This document shows positions 36,099-45,256 of a stretch of DNA of 64,000 bases, in pieces (the first letter of the stretch is position 1; the number at the start of each line of letters is the position of its first letter). The notes beneath the pieces are model-generated. The model did no database searches. It was given only the letters and a program-made list of their open reading frames with translations, and was not told the origin of the DNA. This DNA is from Garcia nutans (lineage: Eukaryota > Streptophyta > Magnoliopsida > Malpighiales > Euphorbiaceae), in the NCBI GenBank assembly GCA_947685225.1, contig CANTUV010000024.1, positions 51,178,001 through 51,242,000 of the forward strand. Reading direction: 5' to 3'. The translations under genes and the position numbers were made by a program.

Positions 36099-36555
36099 GG
36101 AAGAAAGAAGATGAATAGTTTCAAAAGTTTTTGAAATCTAAAAATCTCTTCAATTTTAATTGTGAAATTAGTTTTAAGGAAATTAAATTTGGAAGTTTTA
36201 TAAATTTGATCTTTTTGGGTCTTGGGAATCTCCCAATAATCTATTACTTTTGAGAAATTTTAATAGTGAATTCTTTATTTTTTATTATCCTTTTATTTTC
36301 TAAGAAAATAGTTGAAGAATCAGAAAGGGAAGTTGTTCTGCACAGTAGATTATCCATTTAAGCCTTTTAAAATTAAATATTAATCAACAAAGCAACCTAC
36401 CAAAGGATTCACTGCCCTTTGCCTATCGCACTCTTCGGTCTAAACGGGACTTACTACCCGGTACTATCCTTCACTTTGTAAATGAAATTTAACTTATTCT
36501 TACTCCCCCAGGATCTAATACCAATATGTCCTCATGATCTAAGGGTAATCTAAAT
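36099..36555 (-). pseudogene. Upstream end of the viral unit: movement-protein start region, leader and primer site
   Basis: Aligns with about 18709-19137 of the partial unit. The minus strand at 36523-36512 reads TGGTATTAGATC, a degraded tRNA-Met primer site. Similarity to the tandem copy fades a few tens of bases beyond it, within about 36540-36555, which sets the outer viral junction. Confidence 0.7.
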
Positions 36556-37429
36556 GAAGATGTTGGCCCATTTGACAATCAAAAGGAGGGTGAATTGGTT
36601 GATTTGGAGATTTAGGGCAGTTGCACCTTCTAAAGGATGCTAGCCCACACCCATTTAGTAGTCGTGTTTGAGGTTGGGCTTCTCACCGCTAACTATATTG
36701 TGTTTCTTTCTCATTTTCTTAATATAAGGCATGGTCGTCCAGCCTTAGGATGGTCGGTAAAAGTATCTTATTTTGGCAAACTTTGGGCAAATATTCCTAC
36801 ATTATCGACACTTAAAATCCAAGTTAAATACCTTTCAATTTGAGTGCTAACGATCAAAATAGAGAGTCTTTATACCATCCATTTGGCTAACAATCTCTCC
36901 CTTTTTGGCTTTGGCAATCAAATTGAAGTGAAATATATAAAAATAATGAAATTGTGAAAATTGAAGCAACTTCCCTCTAAACTTATGCATTAGTTCATTT
37001 TTAAGTTCCCTTATTCAAATTCTTATTACTTAATTGCTTGATTCATTTTAAGGGTTTGATTTTTTGATGCATTTTAAGAGCTTAAACTATTTAATTCATT
37101 TGTTTCTTTATCCCTTATTCTTGTTTACTCCCCCTTTCTCATTCAATTTGTGCTCTCTATCTCTTTGACAAAGGCAAAAAGAAATTAAAACACAAATAAA
37201 AAATACTAAATGAATAAATTAGAATATGAACACAAATTATATTTAAGAAAATAAACAAAAATATAAAATTCATTTATAAAAGAAATATAGACATAATAAG
37301 TAATGTATGATCACTATATGAGAGTGTCCACCAAAAAGGAAAAATGGATCATACAAAACAAAATCAAGTCAAAATAAAAACAAAAACAAATATAAATCAA
37401 AGAAAATGACAGAGAAGGAGTTGGGAGAA
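36556..37429. other. Unclassified AT-rich sequence next to the viral insertion
   Basis: Possibly pre-insertion DNA, more likely another old repeat. The segment AATCAAAAGGAGGGTGAATT resembles plant LTR-adjacent sequence, but no boundary was found. No gene. Confidence 0.35.
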
Positions 37430-38033
37430 ATGGCTAATCCGAGTCATCATCATCTTTCTCTTCTTTAACAAAAGGGGCTTTCCTTTATCCTTTGGTACTT
37501 GGGTGGCAACTTCTTCACCACTAGAACTATCATCTTCTACTTAAATGGATTCTTCTTCAAGAGGGCTCTCCTATGTTCACTCAGATCCCAATCATCTATA
37601 TCACATTGAGCTAGTTCAAATTTCCTTTATCATACAAGTCATGGTGAACATGAGAGAGGAGGTCAATTCTTTTGTTCAATTTCTTAAACCTCTTTGATAC
37701 ATCTCTTTTGAAGTGAGATAGTTATTTTTGAAGAGACTTGATGGCCTTGAGAATAAGGTTGATGGAGATGCTCTTACCTACATGAGATGAGGATGGTTTC
37801 TTGGGCATTTCTAGTGCAATTTCAATGTTTTCTCCTCCTTTTTCACCTTGTACAATGGTGTACTTAGACCATTTCTCATCTCTTTCTACTACCCCTTTAA
37901 TCCCAAATTGATACATACAGACTCCATCAATTTTTCTCACACAACCTGTATGCTCTAAATAATTTATAGTGATAGCACTAGAGGCAAGGTCAAAAGGATT
38001 TCTCAAAGTGGTAAGGTTGAGGTAATTGAGCAT
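37430..38033 (-). pseudogene. Decayed reading frame of unknown kind, likely transposon-related
   Basis: A 103-residue open frame (37722-38033) containing FGIKGVVERDEKWSKYTIVQ continues downstream, through stops, into a charged helical stretch and a Ser/Glu/Asp-rich tail (around 37440-37560). The layout resembles poorly characterised plant transposon proteins with a coiled-coil C-terminus, but I could not identify a family. Confidence 0.35.
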
Positions 38034-38242
38034 ATTCCTATTCCTTGCAATTTGAGCGATTTATGAGGGGAGGAAGAAAGTTCCACTCTTTTTGGTAGCA
38101 TGATGGTGGTGTTGATCTTAATGTCGTAGGTTATAACATAGAGAAAGATAAGGTCTCTTTTAATAACCTTCTCATACCCATCAAGTCTTTAGTGTACGGT
38201 GTATGTTATAATCCTATGGAGCATCCAATGAGTGAGGGATTT
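38034..38242. other. Unclassified sequence, no gene
   Basis: Probably continues the upstream part of the decayed minus-strand frame. Nothing firm. Confidence 0.3.
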
Positions 38243-38478
38243 TGTAACGACCCCACTAGCACAGTCTTACGATAGCTGGTCTATTGGGCCTTTTCTACCG
38301 TTGGTGGACCAAAGTCCCAGTCCTCAACCCAGCAGGCCGCCACAGTACTGGACTGCCCTCGCGGGCCTTCCAGCAGGATTTATTTATTTGGCTCCCAAAG
38401 GAGTCGCCTCCCCGGATCGGACACCTGACCTCTCCCTTAAGAGAGCCAGTGAGCACAATCCAGTACCATTTCTACTAG
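38243..38478 (-). mobile_element. SINE-like segment, copy 1
   Basis: Runs from TGTAACGACCCC to CCATTTCTACTAG. Its minus strand looks tRNA-like: TGGTACTGGATTG, then GGCTCTCTTAAGGGAGAGGT, then GGTGTCCGATCCGGG resembling a B box, and it ends GTTACAAAA. A 170-bp relative lies at 43314-43483. No clear target duplication was found. It could instead be an LTR terminus fragment. The plus-strand frames over it are not genes. Confidence 0.4.
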
Positions 38479-40479
38479 TTTTCGCCAGCAAAATTTTTCC
38501 AAGGTAATTTTTTTCAAAACCAAATTCTATTTGGTTTCGGTTTCTTTTCCTAATTAATTTTAGTTTCCTTAAACAATTAGGCTAAATCATATAAATTTTC
38601 CTATAAATAACTCTTTAAAAGATAGAAAAGGGACTTTTTGGACTTGGTCTTAGGACTAGAACTTAGGGATCGGATAGTGGGGCTTTGATTAGGTGATCAA
38701 GACTTGGATTACAGAAAACCCTAGCAATAACGAAGCAATCAATGATTCATCAAAGGCAGCAACCTTGTCATTGTCTCCATTCATCCAAGAAGCAATTTTT
38801 GGTGGAACCAACATACAAAGGTTTGAATCTCTAATTTCTTATTAGTTTCTTACAGTAGCAAGAAACTAAAAAGATCTTTTCTGTTTCAAAAGTATTTTTA
38901 TGATCTTTTCTGTTACTTCTAAACCTCAAAAACCCTAAAAATACTTTTCTGTTCTTCTAAACCTTAAAAACCCTAAAAATACTTTTCTGTTTCTTCTAAA
39001 CCTTAAGAACCCTAAAAATACTTTTCTGTTTCTTCTAAACCTTAGAACCCTAAATTGTTACTTCTGTTTCCAAAAACCCTAAAAAATACTCTTTTATTTC
39101 CAAAAACCTTAAAACATTTTTACTTATTTCCAAAAGCTTTTAAAAAACCCTAAACTGTCTTCTTCTAATTCTTTTCCAAAATTTCCAAATGTTTTTGTTA
39201 AATCTCTAAACTCTAAACTTACTTTATAGTTTCTAAAATCATAATTGCTTTATAAAACTAAACTATTTTCTTCAACTCCAAAACCAAAACAGTAAACCTC
39301 AAACAAGTTAATCTAAACCCTAAGTTTTCTCAAACCCTAATTTGATCAATCAAAGAACTTTACTAATTTCTTAAATTATAAAATCCTAATTCCCTCAAAA
39401 TTAATACGTAAACCCTAGTTTTCCTAAACCCTAATCCTTAAAATCTTATAAACCTAAACATTCAAACTTAATACAGTAAATCCAAAATAACAATCCAGTA
39501 ACCAAGAGCTATAAACGTAATATTTTAATATCCTAAAACCCTAAGTTCATAATGTTACCCCTAAACCCTAAATTGATTCATGAAACCCTAATTCATCCCA
39601 ATTTTCCAAAACCTTTACAGTAGGTTAAACAAATAACAATAATATTACTAAAATTCCAAAACCCTAAAATATTAATTAAAGAACTTTAAATAGAAATAGT
39701 AACCCTAATTTGTATCTTTACTTGCTTTATTTTTAGATTTAATTATGTAGTTCATTATATGCTTTAATTTATTTTCAATGCTTGACTTATCTAATTTATC
39801 ATGGATGAATGTTTATTATATATTTTGATTAATGTTTAATATCTTTGATGAATGATTTTTATGATGAATGGTTATTTAATTACTTTTATCGATTTATTTT
39901 GATTTCCAAATGTTGTAAGAGGTATGTTTCCACTTTGTGGGTACCTCATAAATTATGTTCTACGTAATTTAAATTGCTTTTATATTTTGGACCAATGTAA
40001 AGGACATGTTTCTACCTTTTGGTGGATGTCCTATTTAGTTTAGACATGGGTGATGTAAGGGCATGTTTCCATCTTCGGATGGGTGTCCATTTATTTGCTT
40101 TGTCTGGACATTGCTTTGATTTTCTATATAATGATGCTTTATTTTAATTGTTGCATGTAATATGGATAATATTGTTATACTTAAGAATTTTATAATATTA
40201 AGACCTGTAAAGGAGGCCGGTTCCAATGAACAGGGCATTGTGGGGGTGTTGGGCCATTTCTCACCTTCCCCACACGTACCCAACTTTTCGAGCCCATTAG
40301 GGGGTTAGGGATTCCTTAGGAATTGAGTCATCCATCCCTTTCTTTTTTCCCGGCCTATCTAGGTGGCAACTCCATTTTCTTCGGACTTAGGTTCGTGTTC
40401 TCTAAGGCCCCGAGCCTAAACAGTGCCGAAGTCGCAAGAGCCATTTCATTATGAGTGGGGGCAAAAATCCCCGCTCACA
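38479..40479 (+). repeat. 5' LTR of element B, missing its first ~290 bp
   Basis: Homologous to 13966-15819. Ends CGCTCACA one base before the primer site. It contains the conserved segment around CCTTCCCCACACGTACCC shared by all Tat/Ogre LTRs here. Confidence 0.8.
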
Positions 40480-40480
40480 G

Positions 40481-40498
40481 TGGCGACTCCACTGGGGA
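40481..40498 (+). other. tRNA-Arg primer binding site of element B
   Basis: TGGCGACTCCACTGGGGA, identical to the site of element 1. Confidence 0.85.
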
Positions 40499-41625
40499 TA
40501 AGAGAAGTTGATTCTGTTAGTCTTTATATTATTCTATTCTTTCTTATAATGATATTATCCATTGCATCATGTTAGATTGCACCGTGTGCGTGAGTTAGGA
40601 CACTCGTGTTACCCATGTTATGTTATGTAAGGGATACCATACTTTCACTCAAGGTATGGAGATCGAGCATGGCATAACCACTCATAGCCTCATACCATTT
40701 GGTATATACTTACTATGGGAACCTAAGCCTTTTAAACCAAAGACTAAAGCTCATGTAATTGGCCTAGTTACTTTCCTTAGGTTTTACCCCAAATGCATGT
40801 TGTTTGACTATGGTTAATTTATCTTGGCTTAAATCATGACTTATTTGGTTTGTTCTTTTTCTAATATGACCTAAGTACATTTGTAAGTTCAAATAAATTT
40901 TTCTTTATAATCCAAAAGACCAAAGCTGTCTTCAAAACATTTCAAGATGGTCTTTGGATATAAAATTTTCTAAAAATAAATCAAAAATTCTTTTGCTCAT
41001 GACCCAAAATACTAAGCCCAAAATCCATTTTTTCTAAAATCTTTTTACAATGGGCTTAGAAATAAAATTATCTTATAAAGAGCTTGCAAATTATTTAGGT
41101 CAATTACGAAATACCAGAAATCAATTGTGAGCCTAGTTTATACTAAGAGTAATTAATCATGGGCTTGTTTTTGGCATGAATCATTAGTTACTTTTTTCAA
41201 GTGAGAAATCTATTTATAATAAACGTCTTAATTTAGTTTTAATCCAATATAGCATAAAAGCTACTTTAGATGGATAAATGGATTAAAACCTAATTAATGG
41301 GAATTATCATAAATTGATTTCTATTTTTAAAAATACAACTAATGATTGAAACGTCCGAGGGAAATATTCGAAAACAAGGTACCATGTTGGTATTTTGTTA
41401 ACCATATACCTAGGAAAAGAGACTCGCCATTCGTGTGTGGATGTTAAAAGGTTGGAAGGAACATCCTATTTGTCCTTGTTTGTTAATTGTTTGTGCATAC
41501 ATGCATACATTTACATCTCATATCATTGATCCTTTCTGGCTCATAGACCTGAAGTACGACAATTCAAGAGCATACAACAATACCATCTACAACATTGACT
41601 TTAATTTAAGTGCTTCATTGAGAGG
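40499..41625 (+). other. Leader of element B
   Basis: Homologous to 1671-2814 of element 1. No gene of its own. Confidence 0.55.
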
Positions 41626-42314
41626 ATGGATGCAAACCAGCTAAGGAATATAATTGATGAAGTTGTCAAAGCTAGGATGGCCGAACTACAAGACCAATTG
41701 GTTGAAATAATGAAGACCCAGTTGATTGAAATTATGGAGATCATCAATAATGCTAAGGCAGCATTCGTGAAGAACATGTTCACTAATAAAGATCGAATAA
41801 AAAATGAGGGACCAATCCCTATTCTACGAGACCAACCGAACCATGTGCTGTCTAAGTGGGGCAATAAGGACCGCTATCATCCCAGTGGAAAAGGTCAAGG
41901 GGAAAGAGAGAAGAACCATTTGTTTGCAAAACGGAATTATCAGCCTAACAATCAAAATACACAAAAGGAAGCTAATGTTAATGCCACCGGTCAAGGAGGA
42001 ATGAGGTAGTTTTTGGAATTAGGGAAGACACTATCTTGGGTTCTTAATAAACTAATAGATGTACTCGATTGAGGCATGAGATCCAAAATCTAATTGATAA
42101 TGGTAAACTGCTTGAGCCTAATTCTCTACCTAAATTTGGAAGGGTGCCACTGCTTACAACCTTCATGAAGAGTTTTATCTTGTCATCTGGTGATGATATG
42201 GATAGAGAAGCTGCTAAAGATGATGTGCTACTAACAAAGCTTGGACTAACTATGGATGATGAAGCAATGATCCTTGATGATGAAAAAATCCTTGCCCTTG
42301 ATCTATCTAAATAA
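41626..42314 (+). pseudogene. Gag of element B with the core domain deleted
   Basis: The first frame (41626-42009) keeps a helical N-terminus starting MDANQLRNIIDEVVKARMAE and a C-terminal linker (NYQPNNQNTQKEANVNATGQ), but the whole gag core present at 3399-3720 in element 1 is absent. A stop follows. A second frame (42069-42314) holds the RHEIQNLIDNGKL tail and then an acidic end (LTMDDEAMILDDEKILALDL) not found in the other copies; the zinc-binding-like segment is also gone. Confidence 0.7.
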
Positions 42315-42315
42315 A

Positions 42316-42971
42316 TGAAGTATCTTCAACGCGAACTCAACAAACCTTCCTTAACTTGAATGTTGCTTTTCAATTTTACTTTTTTTAATATTTAATTGGA
42401 ACAATCGTGTTTTTAAAATTTAAATTTGTTTGAATAAATTACTTTCATCAAAATTTTTATTAGTCTTTGTCATTTTGGTGCTCAACCAATGAGGAATCTA
42501 GCTTGATAATTTATGAATTAATATATTTATGCATCATGACTTGAATGACTTTACTAGATGAGAGAATTGCTCTATAGCATTGAGTTGTGTATGCTTACTT
42601 AGAGAGGAGTCCTGCATAATTACCTTTGTCTAGGTCCGAGTCAGTCTTAGAACATGCTTTAACAAACTTTCGAGGTGAAATTGAACTCTACTTATTTAAG
42701 GGAGAAATGATCTAGGCATTGTTTGGTTAGCCAACGACTAGCATCCACTCAATTAGATATCAATCCCTAGTTGTCCCTTTGAGCCTTCATAAAATTTTAG
42801 CTTTCTTTTCATTGGCTTACAAACCCCGATAACCTACCTTGAGCTATTGTGAAACTTTTGACAAGTCTTATGATCACTAAGATGAAGAGGCAAGAAGATG
42901 AAAGAAAGAAATGAATAGTCTAGACCATGAAGATAGTTGAAGATCTCAAGACCATAAGGGTAGGTGAGGTT
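42316..42971 (+). other. Non-coding post-gag region of element B
   Basis: Matches 4209-4850 of element 1 closely. No gene. Confidence 0.6.
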
Positions 42972-43240
42972 CACCTCAATTAGACCAAATAATCTTTGGT
43001 TGCTTTTGGTGGATTGCTTACTACTAGGTTGGATCGGATGTCAACCTGTGGAGGCACCATTTGTTACTATTGGACAAATTTCTCCTTTTGTTTTCTTCTT
43101 GTTCTTTTCCATAACGCCCATTCCGGGACGAGTTGGAAAAGGAATTCCTAATTCTTACACGGATGAGACTGATCACACCTGATCAGTGAAAAATTTTGAC
43201 ACCAATCATTTACAAGTGAAGTATAGATAAAGTCAAGATT
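42972..43240 (+). pseudogene. cob: Mitochondrial cob (apocytochrome b) 3' fragment, nuclear mitochondrial insertion
   Basis: The frame reads the C-terminal end of plant mitochondrial apocytochrome b: WLLLVDCLLLGWIGCQPVEA, PFVTIGQISPFVFFLFF and, after GRVGKG, IPNSYTDETDHT, with the stop at 43180-43182. In mitochondria this subunit of complex III binds haem and quinone. Here it is a roughly 70-codon remnant within a retrotransposon and cannot be functional. Similarity to the element's relatives is lost after TTCACCT at about 42976 and resumes near 43240 (AGATTTATTCCACTCC), so this is an insertion of about 260 bp including some 3' flank. Confidence 0.88.
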
Positions 43241-43313
43241 TAAGCAGATTTATTCCACTCCACTCATCCATTATTGGAAACCCAAGTTGGTGCAAACAAG
43301 ACATGTAACACCC

Positions 43314-43483
43314 CAATGGTCATGAGCGTGCTACAGTACCACTTCCCCTCACGGTTTCATGGCAGAATTTGTTTATTTGGCTTACACCAATGGTTATGGG
43401 CGTAAGTCGCCTCCCCCGGTTTTAAACACGTGACCTCTACTACAAGAGAGTCAATGTGCCTAGCCGAGTACCATTTCTACTAG
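43314..43483 (-). mobile_element. SINE-like segment, copy 2
   Basis: Runs from TGTAACACCCC to CCATTTCTACTAG, 170 bp. It shares with 38243-38478 the ends, the TTTGTTTATTTGGCT block and the GACCTCT...AGAGAG block. It sits between the broken end of element B and the Tekay LTR. Confidence 0.4.
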
Positions 43484-43946
43484 TAAACAACTATTACACC
43501 CCCATACCCCAATATACGCACACCGCATACACCCGCACAATACGCGATATACGTAAACTGGATAAAGGGGTGCCATGATTCATTTTAAACAAACCAATCT
43601 TTAACCTTTAACATATAATTATCATAAGTCATTCCCAGTAAACTTAAAACATTTAACTTATATTGTAAATAGTAATAGATGAAACAACCCTTGTTAAAAT
43701 ACATATATATATATCTTCATTACCCTAAAAGTTTATCCAAACTATTTGTTTAATAAGCAGCGAACAATACATATGTATATATATATATATCAAAATTGAA
43801 GTTTAAAAAATTATAGAATTTTTACATACTGGCAGTTCATCTCTGATCTTGATGTCCACAACTCAACACTGCTATCACAAACTCAAGCCTAGACTTGACT
43901 CGGTCTAGACAAGCTCTCCGGCACAACCAGATCTACCCTGTCACCT

Positions 43947-43984
43947 GCGCGATGAACCACAATCGCGCTAAGCAGAAAGCTTAG
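43947..43984 (-). other. Conserved double hairpin in the Tekay 3' LTR
   Basis: GCGCGAT (43947-43953) pairs with ATCGCGC (43962-43968), followed directly by CTAAGC (43968-43973) pairing with GCTTAG (43979-43984). It also occurs at 60623-60660 with one stem mismatch, and in solo LTR 1. Confidence 0.6.
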
Positions 43985-44989
43985 TGGCACAAACTTTGAT
44001 TCAATATAGATCAATGTGATGCTCATGCACAATATATATGAATATATCAACTCATTGCATTATCTCAACATATTAATCATTTGCATCACATTTCATAATT
44101 CACATTAAAGCAAAGACAAGCATGTGCCCAAAACGAAACTAATATGCTATTCAAAGTTCAGAGTTATTGCTTTGGTCCATATTGACACCTTGTGTCTAGC
44201 CCCATAGGCAATATATATATCCATGGATAATGTAACAGACCCAGTCTCTTGGACCTCAACCCGACTAGACCCTAGAGCCCCAGTATCTTGGTCCTCAACC
44301 CGGCTAGACCGTTACAATTTTTTAGGCTTACGACCCGGTCTTTTCACCTCAAAAACATCACATTTATCAGCTGGGCTCAGCTTATGACCCATTCTTTTCA
44401 CCTGCCTAGCAATTCATAGGCATGCCGCCAAACCCAGAACTCTAAAAATTTAATAACATACTAGGCACACAATTAATTAATTTATCTCATTATCAATCTC
44501 TTTCACAATTCATTTCTCATAATCAAACTAGGCTCATTGCCTTAGTATATCATCTTTTCTCATTTTTCTCATTCTTCTATTTCATCTCAATATCGATTGG
44601 TTACATTATGTTTTCATATGTCATATCACATTTTTCCACATTTATTTTCATATACAATACATTACTCAATTGCATTGATACATCATCATAATTCACATTA
44701 TGCATATCATAACATATAGCTCATTCATCAACAATATATCAAGTAACTTAACACATTTCTCAACTAAATGTGTTAAGTCCCAATGTCATATAAATGTATG
44801 CAATCAATCAAAGTTTGTACTTACCTCTAAGAGCAACAACACCACTCTATCAACTCCTCTTCCAAGATATCCCTTAAACCTTGGCTTGGGTAACTCAATT
44901 CTCTTCAAAACCTAATCCAATGGTGATCATACGCACTCACTTAGAGATACACATAAGAAAATAAGAAAGAGAACTATCTAGGGCAAACT

Positions 44990-45240
44990 CTACACTTGAC
45001 ACGCTCAATAACACGGGCGTGTCCCTGATCGTGCCCTAAAACCACAACACAGAAGCTTTGACATGCTCAGTGACATGGGCGTGTCACTGGCTGTGTCAAT
45101 CCTCCTCCAACACAGAAGCTATGACACGCTCAGTGACATGGGCGTGTCACTGGACGTGTCAATCAACCAACAACACAGTAGCTATGACACACTCAGTGAC
45201 ATGGGCATGTCACTGCTCGTGTCACAAACCTAGAAAAAAG
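44990..45240 (-). repeat. About 60-bp tandem repeat with GACACG/CGTGTC palindromes in the Tekay LTR
   Basis: Units of the type ACACGCTCAGTGACATGGGC followed by GTGTCACTG recur at about 45058, 45120 and 45183. The Tat/Ogre element inserted just beyond them. Confidence 0.75.
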
Positions 45241-45256
45241 AACCAATGACACGCCT

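Larger units (their letters stand above)
15820..36555 (-). other. Endogenous caulimovirid (plant pararetrovirus), head-to-tail tandem, decayed
   Basis: On the minus strand one full unit runs from about 36555 to 19124 and a second partial unit from 19123 to 15820. Both contain the same leader, movement-protein and zinc-knuckle regions in the same order. The full unit also shows RT and RNase H signatures. The primer sites at 36512-36523 and 19112-19123 are 17400 bp apart; removing two solo LTRs, a copia element and their duplications leaves about 7.87 kb, a normal caulimovirid genome size. No integrase is present, as expected. Most frames contain stops. The single long polyprotein order (movement protein, coat, protease, RT, RNase H) and a possible downstream ORF recall florendoviruses or petuvirus, but the genus is not certain. 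Confidence 0.85.
38479..43313 (+). mobile_element. Truncated gag-only Tat/Ogre element (element B)
   Basis: Starts about 290 bases into the LTR (at TTTTCGCCAGC) and stops inside the post-gag region at CAAACAAGAC, so both ends are missing. It contains most of one LTR, a perfect tRNA-Arg primer site, the leader, an internally deleted gag and a fragment of mitochondrial cob. Both truncation points abut a SINE-like segment. Confidence 0.8.
43492..45256 (-). repeat. Tekay 3' LTR, distal part
   Basis: Left boundary at TATTACACCCCCATACCCC, a mutated form of the usual TGTAACACCCC. It continues to ACGCC at 45252-45256, the target site of the Tat/Ogre insertion; the other part resumes at 55187. The 43720-44555 part matches 60381-61233. 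Confidence 0.8.

Noticed and set aside
38243..38478. Cassandra-type TRIM LTR
   Set aside because: The TGTAAC start is similar, but no 5S rRNA-like block is present and no LTR pair or primer site was found.
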